From positions 1-37,615 of the IMG/VR virus record IMGVR_UViG_3300036652_000706: 37,615 nucleotides of DNA, one strand, 5' to 3'. Positions 8,007 to 15,319 of the stretch are shown one piece after another. The DNA comes from a virus. A program made the position numbers and the translations under genes. Below the pieces are notes generated by a model, which ran no database searches, was not told where the DNA came from, and worked only from the letters and a program-made list of their open reading frames with translations. How positions within the stretch are numbered: the stretch's first letter is position 1; each line of letters begins with the position of its first letter.

Positions 8007-8221
8007 ACAGCAGTAGTATCCGTAGTGTGCTACGTCAGAGTGATGACTACAAGCCTTCAATCACATTTGATGTTAAGGAACTTCCAGAGATCAAGGACTG
8101 GAAAATTGGCGGCAAGTATAAACTCTTACTAGATGTTGAAGAAGTCAGCATGAGTAAAGATGAATACGAGCCACGGTTAACAGCTCGCTTTAAAGTAATG
8201 AAAGTAAAAGTTGCTAAATAG
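8003..8221 (+). CDS. Hypothetical protein, lysis operon
   Basis: A 72-residue protein with a predicted alternating beta region (GGKYKLLLDVEEVSMSKD, RLTARFKVMKVKVAK) and no membrane segment. I chose the ATG at 8003 (AAAGG before it, ATGA overlap with the upstream stop) rather than the TTG at 7982. It sits between a basic protein and a membrane protein at the start of the lysis cassette. Unrecognised. Confidence 0.65.
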   Translation: MNSSSIRSVLRQSDDYKPSITFDVKELPEIKDWKIGGKYKLLLDVEEVSMSKDEYEPRLTARFKVMKVKVAK

Positions 8222-8223
8222 CC

Positions 8224-8535
8224 ATGAAACAGAAACCACCGACTCGCTGGGCGCTGGCACTTGCAGAAGCAGCAGGTAAGACAGGCACCTTTTACTTCTT
8301 GGTGTTATGGATGGTTGGCTGGATGACACTTGCGACAATTGGGTTCTGGGTGTTTGGCAAAGACAAGTATCCCTTTATATTTCTTCTATTTTTAAGCAAC
8401 CTTGTACAACTGTGGTACTTGCCTCTTTTACAGATTAAGGCGGTGCATGATTCACAACAGCATCAGCAACATCATGAGTTACATATGGCAAAGCTGGATG
8501 CTATTCATAAGAGCGTTACAGGAGAAGAATCATGA
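8224..8535 (+). CDS. DUF1003-like membrane protein (holin candidate)
   Basis: A 103-residue protein with two transmembrane helices, residues about 20-45 (FYFLVLWMVGWMTLATIGFW) and 50-70 (YPFIFLLFLSNLVQLWYLP), then a His/Gln-rich cytoplasmic tail. The pattern of a small loop with KYPFIF between two helices and a charged C-terminus matches DUF1003 proteins. It overlaps the endolysin start by 4 nt (ATGA). Together with the membrane protein at 9982 it could serve as holin or pinholin; which one makes the hole is not visible. Confidence 0.65.
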   Translation: MKQKPPTRWALALAEAAGKTGTFYFLVLWMVGWMTLATIGFWVFGKDKYPFIFLLFLSNLVQLWYLPLLQIKAVHDSQQHQQHHELHMAKLDAIHKSVTGEES

Positions 8536-9971
8536 TCCAAACTGACTGGAATAACGTTGTTAATGGTATCGTGAATCAATATACAGGACATCAGGTAGCG
8601 TATCATGGCACATATCTTGGACAATGTACTGTACCTGTTGCCTATTATGTTGAGTCTTTAATCGGTAGTCGTGCACCGAGTATGTTTGGCGATAGAGCAG
8701 ATGGATGGGGAGTTGATTTTCCTGCTGTATTTTCTCCGTTCTTTACTCACGAAGCATATCAGCCCGGCAAAGCGTATCCTAAGGGAACAATCCTTATGTG
8801 GAACTCGCCACATATTGCTATTGTATTGGGTTCAGATGGTGGTAATACGGTAGAAGTGTTTGAGCAGAATGCCGATCCCGATGGAGCACCTTGTAAAAGT
8901 ATTAGTCGAATGGTGAACAATCAGTATCATGTCTGTACCTATGCACTTGTGCCTGTTATAGAAATACCATCCCCAGCACCTGTGTTACCACCTCCCCCTC
9001 CCTATACTGTTGAACAAATTGATCCCAAACAGGTAAAGACTAACAAATCGCCTACCTATAAGTGGGGTATGAATTACGACAATCTGTCAGCTATGGAGAA
9101 CAACCCTGTTTCAACGGTTTCTGAAGGTACTATTATGACAGTTGTTGCTATCGTGCATCATAATACTGGCGGACAATACTACAAAACTTCTTTAGCGGAT
9201 CCTGATGGCTTTAATATTGTGGATTGTGACAACTACACACCCGATCCACCACCTCCCGCACCAGAACCTGCTCCGTATGTCCCCCCTACCGCTGCATTGC
9301 CCGTCCCCACTACCGAACAAAAGTATCTCGTTGTTAAGACAATCCTGTACTTCAGGGCTGCTACAAAAGCTGCTAGTCATCAAGATGCTGTTGGCACTGT
9401 CAAACCAGGTAGTTACTATATTTTCAAAACAGATCCGAGCGGTATGCAGAATATTACTAAGACGAAAGGTGCACCAGGGTTTTGGATTAACCCCGAAGAT
9501 AATGTGCCTGATGTTCCCCCTCCTCTTCCGGTTGCGGCAACGCCGGCACAAGTGGCAGATAACACCTGGAAGTCTACCTATTCCAGTTTTTCAGATGATC
9601 GTACCCCACTAAAGTATACGTTTGTTAAAAATTACACTATTACTGACTTAGGAGGTCAACGACCACCGATTAACGCGACTATTGGGCAGGATATTTTCAT
9701 CTACGGTACGTTTATCAAGGATGGCGTTATGTATTACCGACCTAAATTGCAAGCTGATACCAATTTTGCCTACTACTACGGTATTGAGACGGTTGAACCG
9801 ATTACCGGCAATATCATCATTGAGCCATATGAGGATGTATATGATCCCACTACTACCGTGGCAAGTCATGTAGCAACAAAGACGGTTACTTTCGAGGATA
9901 GAGTCGTGATAGCGGTAACAAAATTTCACCAATGGATAGACTTCATTCCTAATTTAATCAAAAAACTATAA
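8532..9971 (+). CDS. Endolysin: N-terminal CHAP domain and proline-linked SH3-like repeats
   Basis: A 479-residue modular lysin. Residues 1-140 form a CHAP amidase/peptidase domain: catalytic Cys32 in GQCTVPV, His94 in SPHIAIVLG, and E111/N113 in VFEQNAD. Pro-rich linkers follow near 143-157 (PPPPP), 236-258 and 327-335. They separate three beta-rich modules of about 80 residues that are likely SH3-type cell-wall binders (for example YLVVKTILYFRAATKAA). No signal peptide, so release needs a holin. It is flanked by membrane-protein genes on both sides, a typical lysis cassette. It is larger than most CHAP endolysins, so a virion-associated lysin is an alternative. Confidence 0.85.
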   Translation: MIQTDWNNVVNGIVNQYTGHQVAYHGTYLGQCTVPVAYYVESLIGSRAPSMFGDRADGWGVDFPAVFSPFFTHEAYQPGKAYPKGTILMWNSPHIAIVLGSDGGNTVEVFEQNADPDGAPCKSISRMVNNQYHVCTYALVPVIEIPSPAPVLPPPPPYTVEQIDPKQVKTNKSPTYKWGMNYDNLSAMENNPVSTVSEGTIMTVVAIVHHNTGGQYYKTSLADPDGFNIVDCDNYTPDPPPPAPEPAPYVPPTAALPVPTTEQKYLVVKTILYFRAATKAASHQDAVGTVKPGSYYIFKTDPSGMQNITKTKGAPGFWINPEDNVPDVPPPLPVAATPAQVADNTWKSTYSSFSDDRTPLKYTFVKNYTITDLGGQRPPINATIGQDIFIYGTFIKDGVMYYRPKLQADTNFAYYYGIETVEPITGNIIIEPYEDVYDPTTTVASHVATKTVTFEDRVVIAVTKFHQWIDFIPNLIKKL

Positions 9972-9981
9972 GGAGAATACT

Positions 9982-10395
9982 ATGCTACATTTACTAACCG
10001 TTGTCTTACATTGGGTAAGCCTACACCATACACAACTTTTGGCACTCGTAGGGGGTGCAGGAGCGCTTTCCGTGTTCCTAGAGAGTGTACTACTTAAACT
10101 TAAGAACAAATGGCATATAGACAGCAAGAAACTGGCATTCAGCCTACTACATGTCTTGACACTAGTAACAACTGTTACGACGTATTATCTGAGTAACATT
10201 GGTAATAAAGATGTATTGCCAGTATATGGTAGTTTAGTTATCTTTGCGGAATTCTGGCATCGGTTTGCGGTCAGTCCGGCATATAACCGCTGGGTTGTTC
10301 CCTTCTTGACCTGGTTATCTACTCAGAGTAAAACGTATGTCGCAGAAACCACTGTGTCAGTTGCTCCAGCTCCCAGTACGACTTTCGAGTCATAG
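9982..10395 (+). CDS. Holin-like membrane protein
   Basis: A 137-residue protein with three hydrophobic segments, near residues 15-38 (ALVGGAGALSVFLESVLL), 50-70 (KLAFSLLHVLTLVTTVTTYYL) and 78-92. The C-terminus is polar with Ala, Pro, Ser and Thr. A strong AAGGAG lies 7 nt before the ATG. It directly follows the endolysin and is the last gene of the rightward lysis operon. Its stop overlaps that of the convergent gene at 10390. The holin role is inferred from topology and position. Confidence 0.7.
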   Translation: MLHLLTVVLHWVSLHHTQLLALVGGAGALSVFLESVLLKLKNKWHIDSKKLAFSLLHVLTLVTTVTTYYLSNIGNKDVLPVYGSLVIFAEFWHRFAVSPAYNRWVVPFLTWLSTQSKTYVAETTVSVAPAPSTTFES

Positions 10396-10596
10396 AAACA
10401 CACATTCGTCTTGTTCACACCGTTTAATAGCGGTTTTGTGATGCCAGACATGGTGTTCTAGGATTTCTCGGCGTTCACTGTCAATGTCTTTCCAGATACG
10501 TTTACCAAGTTTAGCTGTCGCCCAAAACAATGTGTGTGTAACAGTGGTTAGGACGTAGGCTGTAGCGAGCGCATCGGTATTAAGGTGGATTGTCAT
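10390..10596 (-). CDS. Small membrane-anchored protein
   Basis: A 68-residue protein. Residues 8-27 (DALATAYVLTTVTHTLFWAT) can span the membrane and are followed by a charged, His-rich tail with two Cys. It is the last gene of the leftward early operon and converges with the holin-like gene, overlapping by 6 nt. No terminator is visible between them. Unrecognised. Confidence 0.55.
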   Translation of the reverse strand: MTIHLNTDALATAYVLTTVTHTLFWATAKLGKRIWKDIDSERREILEHHVWHHKTAIKRCEQDECVFL

Positions 10597-10617
10597 TGTT
10601 TATTTTTAAATTATATT

Positions 10618-10860
10618 TTAGATTGTAACAGATTTATTATTGTTCTGCTCTTTTTTGTATATCTCTTTCCAGTTACTGATAGTACTACTGATAAACGGCT
10701 TTTCTTTTCCAGCTTTGCGGGCTAATACTCTCCCAATAACCGTGTCGGGCGTTTTGACTTTAAGCATGAGAATAAACAACGGATAATCTACACCCATCTT
10801 TTCTAGATAGACCTGTAAACCGCCCTGTTCCTCTATAGAGAGTAATTTATGTTTTGCCAT
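10618..10860 (-). CDS. Hypothetical protein, possibly DNA-binding
   Basis: An 80-residue, Lys-rich, mostly helical protein. The second half (TVIGRVLARKAGKEKPFISS then TISNWKEIY) could form a helix-turn-helix, but the match is weak. It sits just downstream of the SSB-like gene in the same orientation (18 nt gap), so it may take part in DNA metabolism or regulation. No family recognised. Confidence 0.55.
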   Translation of the reverse strand: MAKHKLLSIEEQGGLQVYLEKMGVDYPLFILMLKVKTPDTVIGRVLARKAGKEKPFISSTISNWKEIYKKEQNNNKSVTI

Positions 10861-10878
10861 AATGTTATTAAACCACTT

Positions 10879-11706
10879 CTAGAAGGGGATGTCGTCTAAA
10901 TTAATTTCATTGCCCAAGTCTTCGACTACGGCGTCTTCTTCTTGTGGATTCATCGGATTGTGCACATGGATGTTATCTTCGGCACTGTCTGATAAATCAA
11001 GCTTTGGCTCTTTAGCAGCAGCCTTTCGTCTTTCATAGTCCGCTTGTTGTTCCAGCGTAGCCTTACCTAATTCCGGATCAATTTCTTCATCTACATGTTC
11101 ATCGAACTTGGGAGCTGATAAGTATTGGCTAAGGTATACTTGCAGTTCTTTATCAAGTTCAATAGCAATCTTGTTCTCATCACTGTCAATATGGTCATAT
11201 TCAAAGGTGGGAATTTGATACGTGGTAGCACCCTTCTTGCCTTCAATAGAGCCGGTTAGACGGATTTTTCCATTCTGGGTGATATATTTACTGCTTAATT
11301 CAATCCAAGCCGTGAGAGCAGCTCCAGAAGCTTTAATATTTCCAATAATATACTCACCTGCTTTGTTTTTATGAGCTATGTAGATAGATTTGGCATACTT
11401 TGCCCCTTTAGAGCGTACATCTGTCAGGTCTTTATACAGACCTACTTGTTTTGTACCACGGGAAGTTTTCACGATAAGCTCATCACGAGTTGTGCTTCGG
11501 ACTTCATTGCTCCAATAACTGGAACTATCTTGTTCGCAGAAGCCAGTAATGGTATTTAATTCATCAAGCACCATAAACTCAAATGGCAATGGTACCTTGA
11601 CACGTTCCTGCTTTTCTTTGTCATAAAATTCCAACTGTCCCTTAGAACCACTCCAAGTAAAGAAGTGCTGGGCAGGATTAGTTGGTGTTGGGTTGCTGCG
11701 TGACAT
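10879..11706 (-). CDS. Putative single-stranded-DNA-binding protein with SSB-type acidic tip
   Basis: A 275-residue protein. The first 190 residues are mixed alpha/beta without a motif I can name. From about 195 it becomes an acidic linker, and the protein ends NEINLDDIPF, very like the DDDIPF tip of bacterial SSB that recruits replication and repair proteins. Many phage SSBs carry an acidic tail of this kind. Its start overlaps the stop of the small gene before it (TAATG), placing it in the early operon from the promoter at 12352-12380. Function is inferred from the tail and context. Confidence 0.65.
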   Translation of the reverse strand: MSRSNPTPTNPAQHFFTWSGSKGQLEFYDKEKQERVKVPLPFEFMVLDELNTITGFCEQDSSSYWSNEVRSTTRDELIVKTSRGTKQVGLYKDLTDVRSKGAKYAKSIYIAHKNKAGEYIIGNIKASGAALTAWIELSSKYITQNGKIRLTGSIEGKKGATTYQIPTFEYDHIDSDENKIAIELDKELQVYLSQYLSAPKFDEHVDEEIDPELGKATLEQQADYERRKAAAKEPKLDLSDSAEDNIHVHNPMNPQEEDAVVEDLGNEINLDDIPF

Positions 11707-11903
11707 TATTCATCTTCCTTCCATTTATCCCAGCCTGCCTGTTCAGGGTCGCTGGGTAAGTTATCGCTATCTTCAAACATACTTGGTGTCTTATAGAATT
11801 CTTTTATGTGTTGGATATCTGGTTTCTGAGTGCCGATGTAATGTCGTTTGTGTTCTGGTACTTCCTCCGGTTCAGAAGGGCGGATCGGTTGACTGCGGCT
11901 CAT
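11706..11903 (-). CDS. Hypothetical small acidic protein
   Basis: A 65-residue hydrophilic protein rich in Pro, Glu and Asp, ending AGWDKWKEDE, probably disordered. The start MSRSQP resembles the start MSRSNP of the SSB-like protein that follows, which may reflect a duplicated 5' end or shared translation signal. Overlaps with both neighbours (31 nt upstream, TAATG downstream) support a real coupled gene. Confidence 0.55.
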   Translation of the reverse strand: MSRSQPIRPSEPEEVPEHKRHYIGTQKPDIQHIKEFYKTPSMFEDSDNLPSDPEQAGWDKWKEDE

Positions 11904-11997
11904 TATCTACTCGTAAATCATTAATCTCTGGCGCATCCTTCTCGGTGTCAAGTAAGTCGTTTAAATGACGTTTGCCTTGTGGATCATGTTCATCCAT
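11872..11997 (-). CDS. Hypothetical micro-protein (41 aa)
   Basis: A 41-residue hydrophilic, Asp/Glu-rich peptide beginning MDEHDPQGKRHLNDLL. AGGGGG lies a few nt before the ATG. It overlaps the next gene by 31 nt in another frame and follows the 76-residue gene closely. The good ribosome-binding site and position in a gap-free operon support it; function unknown. Confidence 0.5.
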   Translation of the reverse strand: MDEHDPQGKRHLNDLLDTEKDAPEINDLRVDNEPQSTDPPF

Positions 11998-11998
11998 A

Positions 11999-12229
11999 TT
12001 ATAGCCCCCTTACATTATGCCAATAAGTTTTTATCGATGGAACGCATTTCCGGCAGTTACAGAGTAGATCGTGTGTAGGACGCATGTAGCGTCGATTTCT
12101 TGCCCGTTGTCGATCAACATCTGCTAACCAATCTTCGATACGTTCATTTGTTTGTTTTAGGAATTGGATAATAAACAATAGTTTAGTATTCAATGTACTG
12201 CCTCCACCATGTGTTTGTCGTTGCGCCAT
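11999..12229 (-). CDS. Small basic protein with Cys cluster
   Basis: A 76-residue protein with a helical middle (NTKLLFIIQFLKQTNERIED) and an Arg-rich region followed by LLCNCRKCVPS. The three close cysteines could help bind a metal, but a fourth ligand is not obvious. It overlaps the 36-residue gene upstream by 47 nt and lacks a good ribosome-binding site of its own, suggesting coupling. Unrecognised. Confidence 0.55.
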   Translation of the reverse strand: MAQRQTHGGGSTLNTKLLFIIQFLKQTNERIEDWLADVDRQRARNRRYMRPTHDLLCNCRKCVPSIKTYWHNVRGL

Positions 12230-12293
12230 GATGTAATTGTACTTTTTGTAAATGTCCCAGTTTCCGGACGTTGATCTTTATGACTTTCGCCAT
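12183..12293 (-). CDS. Micro-protein, first gene of the SSB operon (36 aa)
   Basis: A 36-residue basic peptide (MAKVIKINVRKLGHLQ at the start) with a near-perfect AGAAGGAG ribosome-binding site 4 nt before the ATG, the best in this operon. It begins about 50 nt after the predicted transcription start and overlaps the 76-residue gene in another frame. It is either a real small protein or a leader that delivers ribosomes to the next gene. Confidence 0.5.
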   Translation of the reverse strand: MAKVIKINVRKLGHLQKVQLHHGATTNTWWRQYIEY

Positions 12294-12351
12294 GTAGCTC
12301 CTTCTGGTAAGTTGGTTCATATCTTTTACCCTTGTTTATGTTTACCTAGAT

Positions 12352-12380
12352 ATTCTATACCCTCATATTATCTATGTCAA
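12352..12380 (-). promoter_or_regulatory. Early leftward promoter of the SSB operon
   Basis: Consensus -35 TTGACA (12380-12375), a 17-nt spacer and -10 TAGAAT (12357-12352) on the minus strand. Predicted start near 12345, about 50 nt before the first small gene. No leader hairpin, unlike the late promoters. Confidence 0.8.
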
Positions 12381-12462
12381 CAAAAAATGTTGGTAAAGAT
12401 ATTATGTTTCTATGTCGCTTATGACTGTATGTACAAAATTCGTGAGTTGATATACTGGAATT

Positions 12463-12603
12463 ATGAGAAATATTGGTGATTATATTAGTTTCAACAATAA
12501 ACCTAAAGTATCCGAAAGGCATTTCTTAGCAGTCCCAGGTACAAAGGTTTTTTTCGTAAAGTTCATCGAAAGCGTTACACCACTCAACGTGCAAGTGGCC
12601 TAA
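12463..12603 (+). CDS. Hypothetical small protein (46 aa), probably leaderless
   Basis: A 46-residue protein beginning MRNIGDYISFNNKPK with a hydrophobic stretch (HFLAVPGTKVFFVKF). A TATACT box at 12451-12456 is only 6 nt before the ATG, so the mRNA would start at the start codon. No clear -35 is present. It is followed on the same strand by a small membrane-protein gene. Modest support. Confidence 0.4.
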   Translation: MRNIGDYISFNNKPKVSERHFLAVPGTKVFFVKFIESVTPLNVQVA

Positions 12604-12656
12604 CTCGTTTAATTAAGCGTATACTGAAATCATAATTAAACAAGGAACTATACATT

Positions 12657-12836
12657 ATGGGTCTTGCAAGTTTACTACTCGGTATATGGTTAGTCTTAGT
12701 TGGTTTAAGTTGGGCAGCGCTTGTTGTAATAGATAGTAAGTTTCTTGGGTTCTGGGCATTAATCACCGGTATTCTGTGGCTTGTCGAACAGTGGCACCCA
12801 GTTGTTATCCCAGTACGTCGTAATCCAGCTGCATAG
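12657..12836 (+). CDS. Small membrane protein (59 aa)
   Basis: A 59-residue protein with two hydrophobic segments (LASLLLGIWLVLVGLSWAAL and FLGFWALITGILWLVEQW), then a short basic tail (VRRNPAA). AAGGA lies 10 nt before the ATG. It stands in a small rightward island between two leftward early blocks, so it is probably a host-takeover or exclusion protein rather than a virion part. Function unknown. Confidence 0.6.
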   Translation: MGLASLLLGIWLVLVGLSWAALVVIDSKFLGFWALITGILWLVEQWHPVVIPVRRNPAA

Positions 12837-12850
12837 TGGGTAGACGTGGG

Positions 12851-12925
12851 TTATTGTCGCGGTGAATTGTTACTAACAATGAGCCAAAAGGCACATGCAA
12901 ACAAAATAATAAGTAGCCATAACAT
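12851..12925 (-). CDS. Possible membrane micro-peptide (24 aa)
   Basis: A 24-residue reading frame starting MLWLLIILFACAFWLIV and ending in a polar tail, just downstream of the nuclease gene on the same strand. No convincing ribosome-binding site. The hydrophobicity is suggestive, but the frame is short enough to arise by chance. Confidence 0.25.
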   Translation of the reverse strand: MLWLLIILFACAFWLIVSNNSPRQ

Positions 12926-12958
12926 ATAGGTACTTTGTACCACTTCCCTGCCCTCTCG

Positions 12959-13375
12959 TCAAAAAATCATATCCCCTAACACCTTAGAAGATTTTTTCTG
13001 TGACATACTTGACGAAGCAGGAGAGTGAGGTTCTAAGAACTTTTTTACTGTATTAATAGCTTCATTAGCACCACGGCAGATAAAGGTTTCAACGCTAGGA
13101 ATCTCATTTAATCTATCTAGCCATTCACGTTGAGTCGGCGAGACAACACCACCTTTCTGACGTTTCATTTCAATTGCAAGTAAACCGACACGGGGAATTA
13201 GTACGAAGAGATCAGGTACGCCGGGACTAACGCCTAACGCTTTATTTTTATTTTTCTGCGACCATGATTTGGTATACGTTTCATTTGGTACACGGAAGTG
13301 GGAAAGCCCTTGTAGGCGTAACCACTGCACAAATATGCGCTGTTCAGTATCTTCAGTCGGCAAGGGAAGTGTCAT
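12959..13375 (-). CDS. VRR-NUC domain nuclease
   Basis: A 138-residue endonuclease of the VRR-NUC (PD-(D/E)xK-like) family. It has N-terminal Glu8/Glu11, PGVPDLFV at 51-58 (D55), IEMKR at 68-72 (catalytic E69 and K71) and Gln82 in SPTQREWL. The standalone phage form usually acts on branched DNA such as Holliday junctions. The C-terminal 30 residues are Ser/Lys-rich and probably disordered. The start overlaps (ATGA) the end of a 34-residue Cys-rich gene. A TATACT box 9 nt before the ATG could give a nearly leaderless mRNA. Confidence 0.85.
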   Translation of the reverse strand: MTLPLPTEDTEQRIFVQWLRLQGLSHFRVPNETYTKSWSQKNKNKALGVSPGVPDLFVLIPRVGLLAIEMKRQKGGVVSPTQREWLDRLNEIPSVETFICRGANEAINTVKKFLEPHSPASSSMSQKKSSKVLGDMIF

Positions 13376-13476
13376 ACTTTTTTAAGTATACACTTACAAT
13401 AACTATACTGGTGGGGGATGCAGTACTCATGTATACATATCTTCGTGTTAGGACATTCTGCTTTACAGTGTTTCAT
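13372..13476 (-). CDS. Cys-rich micro-protein coupled to the nuclease (34 aa)
   Basis: A 34-residue peptide with six cysteines (CKAECPNTKICIHEYC then YCKC) and two histidines, able to bind zinc as a miniature finger. Its TGA overlaps the nuclease ATG (ATGA). No Shine-Dalgarno sequence is visible. The Cys density and exact coupling are unlikely in random sequence, but the gene is short. Confidence 0.45.
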   Translation of the reverse strand: MKHCKAECPNTKICIHEYCIPHQYSYCKCILKKV

Positions 13477-13507
13477 AATAAATCGCAGCCAGGAGTGGGG
13501 CATAAGG

Positions 13508-13810
13508 TCATACTAGACTCTTTATAGCTTGTTCGATTACTGCTACAGGTACGGCTTGAATAAGCGTACCGCCGGGTTGCTGTTCGTTGGTTAGCGTGAT
13601 GGCTTGCTCCAGCACCCTTTCCAGTACTGCCCTTTTTGCTCGTACTTCTGCTTCACGGATATGGTGGGTAATGGCAGCTTTAGCTTCGCTTTGCAGCCGT
13701 ACAGGATAGACCATACCCTCCTCACCCGGTCGTGGCAGCCACCTACCCATTAACAGACCGCCAAACTTATTAAGTATCTGGTCTAGCTCATCTTCGTTAG
13801 TAGTGTTCAT
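13508..13810 (-). CDS. Hypothetical protein, early operon
   Basis: A 100-residue helical, Ala/Glu-rich protein (EAKAAITHHIREAEVRAKRA and ERVLEQAITL). Last gene of the long leftward operon from 16302. Its start overlaps the stop of the 98-residue gene (ATGA). Similar short helical proteins occur widely in environmental phage genomes without a known role. Confidence 0.65.
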   Translation of the reverse strand: MNTTNEDELDQILNKFGGLLMGRWLPRPGEEGMVYPVRLQSEAKAAITHHIREAEVRAKRAVLERVLEQAITLTNEQQPGGTLIQAVPVAVIEQAIKSLV

Positions 13811-14103
13811 ACCTGCTCATCCCCCTCAAGCTGCTGGTTTTGGTTGGGGGATGGGCTTTCAGGAACTTCAATCTCATTCCACTCAACCCCCTCAAAACTG
13901 CCATTATACGGTTCGGGCATATATAGCAGTTCATGGTAGTTGCTCTCGTCAAGGTATCTTGGCGCATATGTGCGGTGCGTGACTAAGAACTCTCGCAGTA
14001 GTTCCATGACGTCGGGCATACCTGAATATATAACATCTGTCTGGCCTATCCATATATGCTGCTTGCAATCAAGGCAACACAGGTGCATATCTCTGCTCAT
14101 CAC
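13807..14103 (-). CDS. Hypothetical protein with N-terminal Cys cluster
   Basis: A 98-residue protein beginning MMSRDMHLCCLDCKQHIWIG. The pattern C-C-x2-C-x2-H followed by an acidic, Pro-containing C-terminus recalls small phage proteins with a half zinc-binding site. Residues 30-60 look helical (MPDVMELLREFLVTH). ATGA overlaps on both sides show translation coupling. Function unknown. Confidence 0.65.
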   Translation of the reverse strand: MMSRDMHLCCLDCKQHIWIGQTDVIYSGMPDVMELLREFLVTHRTYAPRYLDESNYHELLYMPEPYNGSFEGVEWNEIEVPESPSPNQNQQLEGDEQV

Positions 14104-14474
14104 ACCCGCTCGCTTTCAGTGGTGGGGGTGGCTAACTGAAAGTCAATCATGCCAGGCTTACGCACATACATAGGTTTCTTACGTTTCTGTAAATTACGCC
14201 TTATAAGCTCAGTGGATTTCCACCAGCGAGCATCTATACTTTCCATAAGGGTCGTTATCATATCAGCTGTAGTGGCTTCACCATCTTTCCAGCGCCTTAG
14301 CATCAATTCATTACGAAGTATGCTATCGCTGGGGCTGTCAATGCTTTCAGGCCATTTCTTGCCACAGAACGAACACATGGATCGCTTCATTCCGGGGCTG
14401 CTGAAGTCTTCGGGGTCTTCCATAATCTCTGCTAAGTGACAATCCGATAACCCTGTTCTGCTCATCTCATTCAC
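14100..14474 (-). CDS. Hypothetical protein with CxxC motif
   Basis: A 124-residue hydrophilic protein. SMCSFCGKKWPES at residues 32-44 is a zinc-knuckle-like CxxC, then comes a helical region with ELMLRRWKDGEATTADMI and a basic stretch (IRRNLQKRKKP). Coupled by ATGA to the next gene. No family recognised; nucleic-acid binding is plausible from the charge and CxxC. Confidence 0.6.
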   Translation of the reverse strand: MNEMSRTGLSDCHLAEIMEDPEDFSSPGMKRSMCSFCGKKWPESIDSPSDSILRNELMLRRWKDGEATTADMITTLMESIDARWWKSTELIRRNLQKRKKPMYVRKPGMIDFQLATPTTESERV

Positions 14475-14504
14475 TCTCTTTCTAGCTCGCTTGGCGGGCT
14501 GGGG

Positions 14505-14774
14505 TTACTCATCGTATACTGGTAAGTTTTCTAAATCAGTTATTGGTACGATTCTCCACTGTGAACTTACGGTAATGCCATTTTTCTTATATTCCATTGG
14601 GTTCTGTACTCGAATCATGGCGTACTGTGTTACGTCTTTGCCCGCATACGATAGTAAGTCTATAGCGCACTTTAGATAGGCGTACACGGCAGAATCTTCC
14701 ATATCAGCAAGTTTATGAGCATACTGATTTGTGAGTGTATTCATAGTTTCCTGAATGTTTAGTTCTTTGCTCAT
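14505..14774 (-). CDS. Hypothetical protein, early operon
   Basis: An 89-residue protein, helical in the first 50 residues (ETMNTLTNQYAHKLADMEDS) and beta-like in the last 40 (GITVSSQWRIVPITDLENLP). AAGG precedes the ATG. It starts one base after the 53-residue gene ends. Unrecognised. Confidence 0.6.
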   Translation of the reverse strand: MSKELNIQETMNTLTNQYAHKLADMEDSAVYAYLKCAIDLLSYAGKDVTQYAMIRVQNPMEYKKNGITVSSQWRIVPITDLENLPVYDE

Positions 14775-14775
14775 A

Positions 14776-14937
14776 TTAGTTACCTTCTTCGTTAGTAGTA
14801 GTCATGACTTCATCCTTAGCCTCACCACTGCTGGGGGTAAGTAGCTTTCTTGGGCAATCTTCTAGCCTATGCCAAGCACCAAGCCATTTATAACACCAGC
14901 CACAAGTCATCAGCCCTGCAATATCGTCTTCGCTCAT
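14776..14937 (-). CDS. Small Cys-containing protein (53 aa)
   Basis: A 53-residue protein beginning MSEDDIAGLMTCGWCYKWLG. CGWC, a His and a third Cys (HRLEDCPRK) could bind zinc. Its start overlaps the stop of the 123-residue gene (ATGA) and it ends directly before the next gene. The Cys pattern and gap-free packing support a real gene; function unknown. Confidence 0.6.
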   Translation of the reverse strand: MSEDDIAGLMTCGWCYKWLGAWHRLEDCPRKLLTPSSGEAKDEVMTTTNEEGN

Positions 14938-15305
14938 ACCTCTCCTTTATTATTAGGGGGGCTACTTAAAGCGTTCTGGCCACCCTCAGTTTGGTTAACG
15001 GTCTTACTAAGCCGCTGCGATAACCTAACCCTCAGCTCTGCGACATCGGCCTTAGCACGGGCTATGGCATCGTCTTTATTGTCAACCGAGGAAGTTATGA
15101 GCTGCCCATTAAATCCAGCTTTCCAGGCCTTATGAGACTTCTCTGCAAAAGCGGAAAGCGGCAATTCTTTAAGTCTAGCTAGCCGAGCCTCGGCATCCAC
15201 GAGCTGTGTTTTTAAAGGTACGCTTCTGACTCTGCACTTATCGACTTGGTTGCGTGAGGACTTTGAGTGTCTAAATAGTTTTGCTAATTCGCCCATTTCA
15301 GTCAT
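14934..15305 (-). CDS. Hypothetical helical protein
   Basis: A 123-residue basic, mostly helical protein with a likely coiled-coil (VDAEARLARLKELPLSAFAE and DDAIARAKADVAELRVRL). The N-terminus reads MTEMGELAKLFRHSKSSRNQ. ATGA overlap with the 53-residue gene. It could be an adaptor or DNA-associated protein; not recognised. Confidence 0.6.
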   Translation of the reverse strand: MTEMGELAKLFRHSKSSRNQVDKCRVRSVPLKTQLVDAEARLARLKELPLSAFAEKSHKAWKAGFNGQLITSSVDNKDDAIARAKADVAELRVRLSQRLSKTVNQTEGGQNALSSPPNNKGEV

Positions 15306-15319
15306 CTATTCTCTCCTCT

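Noticed and set aside
12252-12479. 75-codon plus-strand frame
   Set aside because: It overlaps the consensus minus-strand promoter at 12352-12380 and the minus-strand micro-gene with a strong ribosome-binding site. It has no such site itself, and its composition (Tyr/Cys/Leu) is typical of chance frames.
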